Positions 8,395 to 17,211 of a DNA stretch of 64,000 bases are shown here, one piece after another. The stretch covers positions 1 to 64,000 of the forward strand of contig CAYGSJ010000003.1 of NCBI GenBank assembly GCA_964352665.1. The letters are read 5' to 3'. The stretch comes from UBA1672 sp964352665. Its GTDB lineage: Bacteria > Pseudomonadota > Alphaproteobacteria > Micavibrionales > Micavibrionaceae. The translations under genes and the position numbers were made by a program. Under the pieces are notes generated by a model. That model did not search any database. It worked only from the letters and a program-made list of their open reading frames with translations, and was not told the origin of the DNA. Each line of letters opens with the position of its first letter. Within the stretch, counting starts at the first letter, position 1.

Positions 8395-10857
8395 TTAAGC
8401 ATCAATACGTGATTTTAGGGCATTATCCTGAATAAATTCGCGGCGTGGCTCCACCACATCGCCCATCAATGTCGAGAAAATTTCATCCGCCTTAACCGCG
8501 TCAGCAACTTCCACCTGAAGCAAAGTGCGTACATTTGGATCAAGTGTTGTTTCCCAAAGCTGCTCGGGGTTCATCTCCCCGAGACCTTTATAGCGGGAAA
8601 TCTGCAAACCCTTACGGCCAGATTCCAAAATACGGTCATAAAAAGCAGCAGGACCATTAACCTTGCCAATAACTTCGCCTTCCATATTAATTTCAACCGG
8701 TCCGGAGAAGACATCGCCCAACCATGCCTTTGCACCGTGCAAACGAATTGCATCGGCCGAACGCACCCGATCTAGTGAAAGGGAGATACGCTCCGTTACA
8801 CCGCGGGTTTCCTTCCAGAATGTATACCCTCTATCAAGTGTGTATGTGCCCTGCCAGCCTTTTTCGTTCTTAAGTTCGATAACATCAAGACGTTGGGCTG
8901 TCTGCTCTGCATAATTTTTACCAAGCTTTTCATCTTTAAGTACATTTTCGTCGAAAGCCCCCGCAATGGCGGCCTGTTCCACTACGCGACGATTTCCAGC
9001 GCGCTGCGATAAAGCATTAATAGAATTGCGCAACAAACGCGATTTCACCAGTAAATCACGCAAATCATTACCACTGCGCGTTTGTCCGGCCGCATCCTTA
9101 ATCACAATGTCACTAATAGCCAGATCGATCAGATAATCTTCCATCGCGCGCTCATCTTTCAGATAAAGCTCACTGGACTTACCCTTTTTCACCCTGAACA
9201 ATGGTGGTTGCGCAATATACAGATAACCGCGCTCGATAATTTCCGGCATATAGCGGAAAAAGAAGGTTAAAAGAAGTGTACGTATATGTGCACCATCCAC
9301 ATCCGCGTCAGTCATAATAATGATTTTATGATAGCGGGCCTTTTCAATATTGAATTCTTCCGGTCCGATTGACGTCCCGAGGGCCGTAATCAATGTACCG
9401 ATCTGGTCAGAACCCAGCATACGATCAAAACGCGAACGCTCAACATTCAAAATCTTACCGCGTAGAGGTAAAATCGCCTGATTATGACGATCACGTGCCT
9501 GTTTTGCAGAACCACCGGCCGAATCTCCCTCAACGATGAAAATTTCTGAAATGGCCGGGTCTTTTGACTGACAATCCGCTAACTTCCCAGGCAGGCTGGC
9601 AACATCCATAACGCCTTTACGACGTGTGAGATCCCTTGCCTTTCTGGCGGCTTCACGCGCACTGGCGGCCTCTACAATTTTCCCAATAATGGTTCTGGCT
9701 TCACCCGGGTTTTCTTCAAGCCACGTGCCCAGATGCTCTGAAATGGCCGATTCGACAATAGGTCGAACTTCGGATGAAACAAGCTTGTCTTTTGTCTGGG
9801 ATGAAAATTTTGGATCCGGTAGCTTAATCGAAAGAACGCATGTTAAACCTTCACGCATGTCTTCACCGGTTAATTTCAACTTTTCCTTCTTCATCATGCC
9901 TTTTTCTTCGGCATATTTTCCAATGACACGGGTAAGCGCTGCACGGAAACCGGCTAAATGCGTTCCGCCATCGCGTTGCGGGATGTTATTGGTAAAGCAC
10001 AGCATGGTTTCGTGATAGGCATCGGTCCATTCCATTGCGACCCCAACCGTAACACCGGTTTTTTTATTGAAATCATCAATAGAGATTGTTTCACTGATGA
10101 TGGCTTTCTTTGTACGATCAAGATACTCAACAAAACTCTTGATACCGCCTTCAAAATGAAGATGTGATATTAGCCACTCTTCTTCACTGTCTGCGCGCTT
10201 ATCAGAGAGATAGATATTTACACCGGAGTTCAAAAAGGCAAGCTCTCTTAAGCGATTCTCCAATATTTTGAAATCAAAATCTGTTATGGCGAAGGTTTCC
10301 GGAGACGGCAAGAACGTTACCTGCGTTCCTGTACGTTCGCCAGGCTCCATGTCGCGTATCGGCACAAGATCTTCTTCTGCGTCTCCATGACGGAAACGCA
10401 TACTCCACTCCTTGCCTTCACGCTTGATATGAAGTTCGAGATATTCTGAAAGCGCATTTACAACCGACACACCAACCCCGTGCAAACCGCCGGATACTTT
10501 ATAGGAATTATCATCAAACTTACCGCCAGCATGAAGCTGCGTCATAATCACCTGCGCCGCCGATACTTTTTCCTCGGTGTGCTCCCCTACCGGAATACCG
10601 CGCCCATTATCCTTAACCGTCACGGAACCGTCAGCATTTAAAATAATGTCGATTCGGTCACAATATCCTGCCAGTGATTCGTCAATCGCATTATCGACAA
10701 CCTCGTAAACCATATGATGCAGACCGGTACCATCATCGGTATCCCCGATATACATACCCGGGCGCTTGCGCACAGCCTCTAACCCCCTCAAAACCTTAAT
10801 GGAATCGGCACCGTAATCGTCATTGTCACCAACTGGTTTCACGCTTGTCTCACTCAT
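8395..10857 (-). CDS. gyrB: DNA gyrase subunit B
   Basis: GyrB is the ATPase subunit of gyrase and introduces negative supercoils with GyrA. The product has the GHKL ATPase site (VYEVVDNAIDESLAG and DNGRGIPVG early, GGLHGVGVSVVNALS near residue 105), the transducer domain, and a TOPRIM domain with EGDSAGGSAKQ and the DADVDGAH triad, then the C-terminal GLGEMNPEQLWETT motif. The start at 10857 (MSETSVKP, 820 residues) is preferred to the in-frame ATG at 10914 because an AGGACA site precedes it and family homology begins soon after. gyrB is separated from recF/dnaN by hisC and two small genes. Confidence 0.96.
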   Translation of the reverse strand: MSETSVKPVGDNDDYGADSIKVLRGLEAVRKRPGMYIGDTDDGTGLHHMVYEVVDNAIDESLAGYCDRIDIILNADGSVTVKDNGRGIPVGEHTEEKVSAAQVIMTQLHAGGKFDDNSYKVSGGLHGVGVSVVNALSEYLELHIKREGKEWSMRFRHGDAEEDLVPIRDMEPGERTGTQVTFLPSPETFAITDFDFKILENRLRELAFLNSGVNIYLSDKRADSEEEWLISHLHFEGGIKSFVEYLDRTKKAIISETISIDDFNKKTGVTVGVAMEWTDAYHETMLCFTNNIPQRDGGTHLAGFRAALTRVIGKYAEEKGMMKKEKLKLTGEDMREGLTCVLSIKLPDPKFSSQTKDKLVSSEVRPIVESAISEHLGTWLEENPGEARTIIGKIVEAASAREAARKARDLTRRKGVMDVASLPGKLADCQSKDPAISEIFIVEGDSAGGSAKQARDRHNQAILPLRGKILNVERSRFDRMLGSDQIGTLITALGTSIGPEEFNIEKARYHKIIIMTDADVDGAHIRTLLLTFFFRYMPEIIERGYLYIAQPPLFRVKKGKSSELYLKDERAMEDYLIDLAISDIVIKDAAGQTRSGNDLRDLLVKSRLLRNSINALSQRAGNRRVVEQAAIAGAFDENVLKDEKLGKNYAEQTAQRLDVIELKNEKGWQGTYTLDRGYTFWKETRGVTERISLSLDRVRSADAIRLHGAKAWLGDVFSGPVEINMEGEVIGKVNGPAAFYDRILESGRKGLQISRYKGLGEMNPEQLWETTLDPNVRTLLQVEVADAVKADEIFSTLMGDVVEPRREFIQDNALKSRIDA

Positions 10858-11109
10858 AGAATTTTTTGTCCTGAAATAGTTATGAAAGCCGCAGCTTTCT
10901 TTGCTTTTTACCAATATTATTGTATAGCACAGCCACTTCGTAAAAAACAGTAGAAACAGGGTTTTTTATGCCGGTTTTTCAACAGGTTAAAATATTGAAA
11001 AATATAGATATTTTAGAGCCAATACCCATCAATTTGACTTTTTATGATTTTGCTACTACCAATAAGTATAAAGCATTGAAAATAAATATAAATTATTAGG
11101 CGATACCAG

Positions 11110-11310
11110 ATGGAAGAAAAATACCCCCGCTACTACCAGATTGATGTGCCTCAGGGTCCTATAAAAACACTCTCGGGTGCACTTGCAGACGCCGCAGAAA
11201 TACGCAGAACGCATAATCCAGGAAATGCAAAATTAGCACCCATCATCAGAGTCCCGAGCGCAGACGAAATAGCGGACACCTTTCCAGAAGAATGGTGCTC
11301 GGAGCCATAA
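11110..11310 (+). CDS. Small hypothetical protein (66 aa)
   Basis: This short open frame lies in the gap between gyrB and hisC on the plus strand and encodes a soluble, hydrophilic 66-residue protein rich in Pro, Ala and Glu. It has no signal peptide, membrane segment or motif I recognise. The upstream ribosome site is weak (AGGCGA about 9 bp before the ATG). It is 42 bp ahead of hisC and could be co-transcribed with it. Its codon use looks like neighbouring genes, which favours a real gene, but there is no family support. Confidence 0.5.
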   Translation: MEEKYPRYYQIDVPQGPIKTLSGALADAAEIRRTHNPGNAKLAPIIRVPSADEIADTFPEEWCSEP

Positions 11311-11352
11311 AATCTTTGCTTTTTTACTTATCTTCTGTCTTTATTCAACCTT

Positions 11353-12444
11353 ATGAACGATGCAATTTTCAAACATATCCGCGACCATTACAAAACCATG
11401 GAAGGCTACTCTTCCGCAGGGATGGAAGCCGGAAAAGATGCAAGCAAAATATATTTAAACGCCAATGAAAATCCTTATGAACTTCCGGGCCTTGAAGGAC
11501 TAAATCGTTATCCCGAACCCCAACCGCGCATTTTGCTGGAAGCTTACGCACAAAATTATGGTGTAGAAAGCACACAAATTGCCATGACCCGCGGCGCGGA
11601 TGAAGCTCTGGTTATTCTGACGAATGTTTTTTGCGAGCCCCATAAAGATCAGGTTCTTATCAACCCGCCTACCTTTGGAATATACAGTGTGGATGCCGAT
11701 CGCATGCCATGTGGTGTTGTAAAGGTTCCACTTTTGAAAAAAGGGACCACGTTCGAGCTTGATCACAAAACCATCATCGCGAAAACACAAGATTCAAAAA
11801 ACAATATCAAACTTGTTTTTCTATGCTCGCCCAATAACCCGACAGGAAACAGTTTTTCCCATGATGTGATCTCTGAAATTTGTGAGGCGCTGGAAGGTCA
11901 CGCCGTTGTGGTTCTTGATGAAACCTATGCAGAATTCACTGAGCAAGGCAGCATGGCCGAAGATTTAAGCAGCACGCCAAATCTTATTATCTTGCGTACT
12001 TTATCCAAAAGCTATGCTTTTGCCGGCATGCGTATGGGAACAATTTTATGCGGCGATTCTGATTTTATCGCGCTTGTAAAGAAGAAAGCCCTTGATGCTT
12101 ATCCCTTACCACGTATGAGTATTGAAGCCGCATTCCATGTTCTCTCTCCTGAAATAAGACCGATTGCCCAAGAGAACATAAAAAAGATTTTAGCCGAACG
12201 TAAGCGCATGGAATCAGAGCTCGATAGTATAGATCGAATCAAAACCGTATATGAATCGGACGCAAACTTTTTGCTGATTGAGATGGATGAGGCCAAGGCG
12301 TTTATTGAATACGCTGCAGAAAACAAAGTCATCATTCGTGATTTTTCATCAAAGCCGGATACAAAAAATTGTATTCGCCTCACGATTGGCGCGCCTGAAG
12401 AAAATGATCTGGTTTTAAAGCTCTTCGCGGGCTTTAATGCTTGA
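11353..12444 (+). CDS. hisC: Histidinol-phosphate aminotransferase
   Basis: This PLP-dependent class I/II aminotransferase interconverts histidinol phosphate and imidazole-acetol phosphate in histidine synthesis. The 363-residue product shows the HisC pattern: YLNANENPYELP near the N-terminus, LNRYPEPQP, TRGADEAL, CSPNNPTGN, LDETYAEF, and the PLP lysine in RTLSKSYAFAGMRMG, with the phosphate-binding Arg pair nearby. Length fits the family. It stands alone here with no other his genes, a common arrangement in alphaproteobacteria. Confidence 0.93.
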   Translation: MNDAIFKHIRDHYKTMEGYSSAGMEAGKDASKIYLNANENPYELPGLEGLNRYPEPQPRILLEAYAQNYGVESTQIAMTRGADEALVILTNVFCEPHKDQVLINPPTFGIYSVDADRMPCGVVKVPLLKKGTTFELDHKTIIAKTQDSKNNIKLVFLCSPNNPTGNSFSHDVISEICEALEGHAVVVLDETYAEFTEQGSMAEDLSSTPNLIILRTLSKSYAFAGMRMGTILCGDSDFIALVKKKALDAYPLPRMSIEAAFHVLSPEIRPIAQENIKKILAERKRMESELDSIDRIKTVYESDANFLLIEMDEAKAFIEYAAENKVIIRDFSSKPDTKNCIRLTIGAPEENDLVLKLFAGFNA

Positions 12445-12466
12445 AACAACCCAATTTGCCATAAAA

Positions 12467-12495
12467 TTGACAGTTTTTTTTCTTGGTGATATAAA
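12467..12495 (+). promoter_or_regulatory. Near-consensus sigma70 promoter for the 12520 gene
   Basis: TTGACA at 12467-12472 and TATAAA at 12490-12495 are separated by exactly 17 bp. The downstream AGGAG at 12507-12511 is 8 bp before the ATG at 12520. This is one of the best-matching promoters in the window. Confidence 0.75.
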
Positions 12496-12519
12496 AACGC
12501 TTTAACAGGAGATATGTAT

Positions 12520-12744
12520 ATGTCTGACAGAGAAAGAAGATTTTCGTTTATCGGAGGATTAGTCCTCTCGGGAGCGTTATTTCTAAGCCAAGTTTTTAAA
12601 CCAGCCGCAACACCGGAAGAACACGAAGAATTCATGCAGCGCTACCACGGACAAGAAGCGCTCGATCTAATGGACAGCACTGCGACTGATGGCGGTCGCT
12701 TCGACGATCCACAGGCAGAAGCAGAACTGCCTGAAGTTAAATAA
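12520..12744 (+). CDS. Small single-pass membrane protein
   Basis: The 74-residue product has a short basic N-terminus (SDRERRFS), one hydrophobic segment near residues 9-28, and an acidic C-terminal tail, so it is probably an inner-membrane protein with the tail outside. The ATG at 12520 is preferred to the one at 12514 because the AGGAG site is 8 bp from the former and only 2 bp from the latter. A near-consensus promoter directly upstream indicates its own transcription. No family is recognised. It converges with recF. Confidence 0.65.
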   Translation: MSDRERRFSFIGGLVLSGALFLSQVFKPAATPEEHEEFMQRYHGQEALDLMDSTATDGGRFDDPQAEAELPEVK

Positions 12745-12764
12745 TCAATCGGCAAGCAAAACCG

Positions 12765-13901
12765 CTATGTTACAGTGTTTACGACAAAGTCTTTGACTTC
12801 AAAAAACTGCGCTTTGCCTTTAACCGCATCAAATAAAGTACTTTCCGTACCCGTCAGCCAGCATTGCGCGCCAAGATCTTGGAGAATTTCATAAAGCGCA
12901 TTCCGGCGCTTTTCATCCAGATGCGCTGCAACTTCATCCAGCAATAGAATCGGCGGCGCACCTCTTTCTGCCTTTATTAGTCGTGCATGCGCCAAAACCA
13001 AGCCAATTAATAAGGCTTTTTGTTCTCCGGTTGAACATTGATCGGCGGGCATGTTTTTAACATCGTAAAAAACGGTAAGATCGGATTTATGAGGACCCGT
13101 GGCCGCACCACCTGTCATACCATCACGATCCCGGCTTTCTGTCAGTTGGTATTTAAATGCTTCTTCCACTTCTACAGCAGGCGCATTTGATAATAGCTCT
13201 TCTACCGTTCCCTTCACGCGAAAGCGCGCGCGCGGGAAATATAATTCATGTTCTGCCACCTCACAGGCCGCTTGTAATCTCTGCGCAAAATCAAGGCGCG
13301 CGGCAGAGATAGCAATTCCTGTTTCTGCCATTTGCTGTTCCAGTCCGGACAGCCATGAATCATCTCTTGTCCCCTCACGCAGTAATTTTGATCTTTGTGA
13401 TAATGCATTTTCATAGCGTGTCACACGACCGGAATGTCCGGGATCAAAAGCAAAAACAAGACGATCTAAAAATTTTCTTCTTTCTCTGCTGGAATCCATA
13501 AAAAGGCGATCCATTTGTGGCGTTAACCAGACACAGGATAAATACTCTCCCAACGCCGCCTGACTTTTTTTGACATTACCATTAATGCGCACGGTACGTT
13601 TTTCTGCGCCATCCTTACTATTGGGGTCAAGTCCGGTGCCAAGACGCACCTCTTGTTCATAGCGGCTATCGAAAATCCCAGCGACCGCCCAGGGTTTATC
13701 CGAATCATTTTTTTGAATTTCAAGAACGCGTGCGCCACGCAGCCCCCGCCCGGGAGTCAGCAATGATACCGCTTCCAGAATATTTGTTTTTCCAGCACCA
13801 TTTGCACCGCACAGGACAAGCATGCCAGAGGATAAATCCTGCAATGACGCTTGTTCATAACATCTGAAATGATTGAGTTTGATCGTTTTAAGCGCACTCA
13901 T
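12765..13901 (-). CDS. recF: DNA replication and repair protein RecF
   Basis: RecF is an SMC-like ATPase that loads RecA at gaps together with RecO and RecR. The 378-residue product has the Walker A motif GANGAGKTN near residues 33-41, the LTPQMDRLFMDSSRERRKFLDRLVF stretch around residues 130-155, the ABC-type signature in the STGEQKALLIGL region, and a Walker B motif ending in LLLDEVAAHLD. It starts 23 bp after the dnaN stop and is very likely co-transcribed with dnaN, as in most bacteria. Confidence 0.95.
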   Translation of the reverse strand: MSALKTIKLNHFRCYEQASLQDLSSGMLVLCGANGAGKTNILEAVSLLTPGRGLRGARVLEIQKNDSDKPWAVAGIFDSRYEQEVRLGTGLDPNSKDGAEKRTVRINGNVKKSQAALGEYLSCVWLTPQMDRLFMDSSRERRKFLDRLVFAFDPGHSGRVTRYENALSQRSKLLREGTRDDSWLSGLEQQMAETGIAISAARLDFAQRLQAACEVAEHELYFPRARFRVKGTVEELLSNAPAVEVEEAFKYQLTESRDRDGMTGGAATGPHKSDLTVFYDVKNMPADQCSTGEQKALLIGLVLAHARLIKAERGAPPILLLDEVAAHLDEKRRNALYEILQDLGAQCWLTGTESTLFDAVKGKAQFFEVKDFVVNTVT

Positions 13902-13924
13902 TTTCGATTGTGCCGCTCATGGGA

Positions 13925-15040
13925 TTAAACCCGAAGAGGCATCAACACATAAAGCGAAGAAGGATCGCTGTTGTCCTGAATTATCGTCGGGCTGGCCGAG
14001 TCGGCCAAAGTTAAACGGCACCCTTCACCTTCGATCTGTGATGTAATGTCAATCAGGTATTTTGCATTGAAACCAATTTCAATATCCGAATCTCCATTTA
14101 CTTCCAGTTCCTCGGTTGCACTTCCTGATTCAGGAGAACTCGCCGACAATATCATTTGCTTTCCATTCAAAGCAATTTTCAATGCACGGGATTTCCCATC
14201 TGAAATGGTTGAAACACGGTCGATGGCCCTTGTAAAAACACGTGGGTCAATTTCAACAATCTTATCATTACCTTGCGGAATAACACGTTGATAATCAGGA
14301 AATGTTCCATCGATAAGTTTTGATGTGAGGACAACATGATCGAATTCAAAACGGATCTTGTTTTCAGACAAGGTGATGTTAATCATGTCTGCTGCTTCAT
14401 CAATTAATTTACGAAGTTCACCAACAGCCTTTCTTGGAATAATAACACCGGGCATACTCTCCGCCCCTTCTGGCAATGGCATTTCAAAACGCGCAAGACG
14501 GTGACCATCTGTTGACACCGCGCGCAAAACTTTTACGCCTTCGTTATCGGCAGCATGTAAATATATACCATTCAGGTAATATCTTGTTTCTTCTGTGCTC
14601 ATCGCAAATTTTGTACGATCAACCAGCGCACGCAAATCAGATGCAGGGACAGAAAAACCTGTCGGCAATTCGCCTGTTGAAATTTCCGGAAAATCTGCAA
14701 CCGGAAGACAGCTCAGCTTAAACTGCGAACGTCCTGCCTTCACAGTCATCTGTGTCCCTTCCGCATTCAGCTCGACCTCAACGCCGGCTTCATCGGGAAG
14801 TTTACGGACAATTTCGTGGAATGTGTGCGCCGGGGCTGTCGTCGCCCCTTTCTTTTTTACAGTTGCTGCAACTGATTCATTAATCTCCAGATCCATATCC
14901 GTAGAGGATAAAGACAAAACACCGTCTTCTGCTTTCATCAATACATTTGATAAAATTGGAATTGTATTGCGACGCTCCACAACACTTTGCACATGGTTTA
15001 AAGATCTTAAAAGAGCGGAACGATCAATACTCAGCTTCAT
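13925..15040 (-). CDS. dnaN: DNA polymerase III beta sliding clamp
   Basis: DnaN forms the ring that tethers the replicase to DNA. The 371-residue length and the three-domain layout fit the family. Recognisable blocks are IPILSNVLMKAEDG near the N-terminus, RYYLNGIYLH, VSTDGHRLA in the middle, and the C-terminal VLMPLRV ending typical of clamps (M-P-x-R). It is the first gene of a dnaN-recF pair. dnaA lies about 7 kb away on the same strand with biotin genes in between, so the classic dnaA-dnaN-recF order is interrupted. Confidence 0.96.
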   Translation of the reverse strand: MKLSIDRSALLRSLNHVQSVVERRNTIPILSNVLMKAEDGVLSLSSTDMDLEINESVAATVKKKGATTAPAHTFHEIVRKLPDEAGVEVELNAEGTQMTVKAGRSQFKLSCLPVADFPEISTGELPTGFSVPASDLRALVDRTKFAMSTEETRYYLNGIYLHAADNEGVKVLRAVSTDGHRLARFEMPLPEGAESMPGVIIPRKAVGELRKLIDEAADMINITLSENKIRFEFDHVVLTSKLIDGTFPDYQRVIPQGNDKIVEIDPRVFTRAIDRVSTISDGKSRALKIALNGKQMILSASSPESGSATEELEVNGDSDIEIGFNAKYLIDITSQIEGEGCRLTLADSASPTIIQDNSDPSSLYVLMPLRV

Positions 15041-15155
15041 AGCGAATCCATTCGTGATTAAAAGTCAATAATGTCATAATATGAATCACACTCTAGCACA
15101 GCGATTCATAGGGAAAAAGCCCTAAAATGAAGCCTTTTTCATTCTGTGAACAATC

Positions 15156-16472
15156 TTATGCAATATATTTTTGCTCTGTATTTCGAAACTCGTCCAAAAC
15201 AAAATTTATGGTGTTATATACGGTCTTGAGATCGTCTTCGCTGACACAATATGGGGGCATAATATAAATTGTATTTCCGATCGGCCGAATCAGAACATCT
15301 TGTCCCAAAAAACTGTCATAAAGTTTGGGCTGAATTTCTGAAAGATAGCCCGTTTCCTCTGTTGCGATATCCATTGCCAGAATGCTGCCTTTTTGACGGA
15401 GATTGGTGACATCGGGGCGTCTGGAAAATTGGCTGGCAACTTCTGCATGAGCCTTGGCAATGAAATCGATCCGCTCTAATACAGGCTCGTTTTCCCATAT
15501 CTCCAAGGACGCATTCGCCGCCGCGCATGACATGGGATTACCTGTAAAAGATGAAGAGTGGAAAAACATCTTTGCCTTGTCTTTGTGATAAAACGAATCG
15601 TAAATATCGCCAGTACACAACGTTGCGCCCATTGGCAAAAATCCGCCTGTTAACCCTTTTGAAATACACATCAGATCGGGAGAAAATTCTGCCTGCTCAC
15701 ACGCAAACATCGTTCCTGTTCTGCCAAACCCTGTCATCACTTCATCGGCGATGAGCAAGACATCCTGCGCACGGCACATATCTGTCATGGTCTTTAACAC
15801 ATCGGACGAATAGGGACGGATTCCAGCAGCCCCCTGCACCAGTGGTTCGAAAATAAAGGCTGCGATTTTGCCTTTATTTTCTTTCAAAAGCGCTTCAAGT
15901 GCATTAAGGCTTTTCCCCTCCTGCCCTTTTTCGGGAAAAGGGATGTGATCGACCTCAAATAAAAACGGCTCATAGAGCTTGTTATAAATACTACGGCCAC
16001 CAGCAGACATAGTGCCAAATGTATCGCCATGATATCCGCCCTCAAGCGCGATAATTTTGTGACGCGGATGCCCTGTATGCTCCCAAAAACCAATCGCCAT
16101 TTTCAGGGCCACTTCAACGGAAGTCGAGCCACTGTCAGAATAGAAAACATGCTGAAAAGCATCGCCTGTTACCCCGATTAATCGCTCTGCCAATTCCTCG
16201 GCAGGTTCGTGCGTAAACCCTGCAAATATCACTTGGTCCAGCGTCGCGGCCTGCTGTTGTACTGCACGAACAATTTCCGGATGACAATGACCATGTGTTA
16301 TCACCCACCAACTGGAAATGGCATCGATAATTCTACGCTCTCCCGTTGGCACGCCTTCAGGTGATTCACCGCGTGCAAAAAGATAAGGACCCGATGCACG
16401 ATCTACATGAACAGGCGGTGATTCCAAACCATGTTGTGTAAAGGGATGCCAGATGGTGTTACTGTGACTCAT
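15156..16472 (-). CDS. bioA: Adenosylmethionine-8-amino-7-oxononanoate aminotransferase
   Basis: BioA uses SAM as amino donor to make 7,8-diaminopelargonate in biotin synthesis, with PLP as cofactor. The 438-residue product starts with the family-typical IWHPFTQH, then has SSWWVITHGHCHP, the PLP-binding GSTSVEVALKMA, EPLVQGAAG, LIADEVMTGFGRTG, and the Schiff-base lysine in CISKGLTGGF. Its ATG overlaps the bioD stop by 4 bp, so bioD-bioA are translated in tandem. Confidence 0.95.
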   Translation of the reverse strand: MSHSNTIWHPFTQHGLESPPVHVDRASGPYLFARGESPEGVPTGERRIIDAISSWWVITHGHCHPEIVRAVQQQAATLDQVIFAGFTHEPAEELAERLIGVTGDAFQHVFYSDSGSTSVEVALKMAIGFWEHTGHPRHKIIALEGGYHGDTFGTMSAGGRSIYNKLYEPFLFEVDHIPFPEKGQEGKSLNALEALLKENKGKIAAFIFEPLVQGAAGIRPYSSDVLKTMTDMCRAQDVLLIADEVMTGFGRTGTMFACEQAEFSPDLMCISKGLTGGFLPMGATLCTGDIYDSFYHKDKAKMFFHSSSFTGNPMSCAAANASLEIWENEPVLERIDFIAKAHAEVASQFSRRPDVTNLRQKGSILAMDIATEETGYLSEIQPKLYDSFLGQDVLIRPIGNTIYIMPPYCVSEDDLKTVYNTINFVLDEFRNTEQKYIA

Positions 16473-17128
16473 TCCACAAAATCCTTAACATTAAAATTAT
16501 TTGAAAAACAAAGACGCAGCATTGTGTCATCAACCTCTTCAATCAAAGGCAGGTGCCCCAGAATTTTTGCTTTTGAAAATTCTGCAATGGTTCTGATGTT
16601 ATCGATATTTTCATCGCCAATAAAGACCAGACCTTTTAAAGGCAGATTTCTGGCCCATATTGCTTCAAGAGAGAGCAATGTATGATTAATCGTTCCCAAG
16701 CCAGTGCGCACACAAAGTATGATCGGAATATCCCATGCTTTGAATAAATTTATTTGTAAATTTTCCCGCGTGATTGGCACCATTAAACCGCCCGCCCCCT
16801 CAATTAAAAGCGTCCCGTCACAGGCGGGAATATTGGAGACATCACGCAAACTATCCATATCAACCTCAACACCGTCAATTTCTGCTGCGCGGTGCGGAGA
16901 AAGCGGCTCGGAAAATATATATTGTTCTGGGAAAAATCGGTCCTGACCAAGATTGGTAAGCTTTTGAACATGTTTTGTGTCAACACCATCAGCAATACCG
17001 GATTGCAAAGGCTTCCAATAATGCGGCTTATATCCTTCCGCCTCAAGCCCCAACATCAGCGCGGCAGAAAAAACGGTTTTGCCTACATCAGTATCGGTGG
17101 CGGTAATAACAAATTTTTTACACATCAT
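16469..17128 (-). CDS. bioD: Dethiobiotin synthetase
   Basis: BioD closes the ureido ring of dethiobiotin using CO2 and ATP. The 219-residue product has the P-loop TATDTDVGKTVFSAAL at its start and LLIEGAGGLMVPI near residues 110-122, both BioD signatures. It precedes bioA with a 4-bp overlap and is divergent from the symporter gene at 17212, with an 83-bp shared promoter region. A TATAAT at 17167-17172 on the minus strand is a candidate -10 for this pair. Confidence 0.94.
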   Translation of the reverse strand: MMCKKFVITATDTDVGKTVFSAALMLGLEAEGYKPHYWKPLQSGIADGVDTKHVQKLTNLGQDRFFPEQYIFSEPLSPHRAAEIDGVEVDMDSLRDVSNIPACDGTLLIEGAGGLMVPITRENLQINLFKAWDIPIILCVRTGLGTINHTLLSLEAIWARNLPLKGLVFIGDENIDNIRTIAEFSKAKILGHLPLIEEVDDTMLRLCFSNNFNVKDFVE

Positions 17129-17146
17129 TCTGTTTTAGTGCATCGA

Positions 17147-17174
17147 TTGGACAATATAAAGAATTCATTATAGG
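17147..17174. promoter_or_regulatory. Overlapping divergent promoters between bioD and the symporter gene
   Basis: On the plus strand TTGGAC (17147-17152) and TATAGG (17169-17174) are 16 bp apart and point at the symporter gene. On the minus strand TATAAT (17167-17172) points at bioD. The two -10 elements overlap, so transcription of the two genes may be mutually exclusive. No clear BirA-type operator was seen. Confidence 0.4.
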
Positions 17175-17211
17175 GTTACCCATAACGTTCAGAATTAATT
17201 GGGATTTATTT

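Noticed and set aside
10858..10914. Longer GyrB start at 10914
   Set aside because: The added 19 residues have no family support and the AGGACA ribosome site fits the ATG at 10857.
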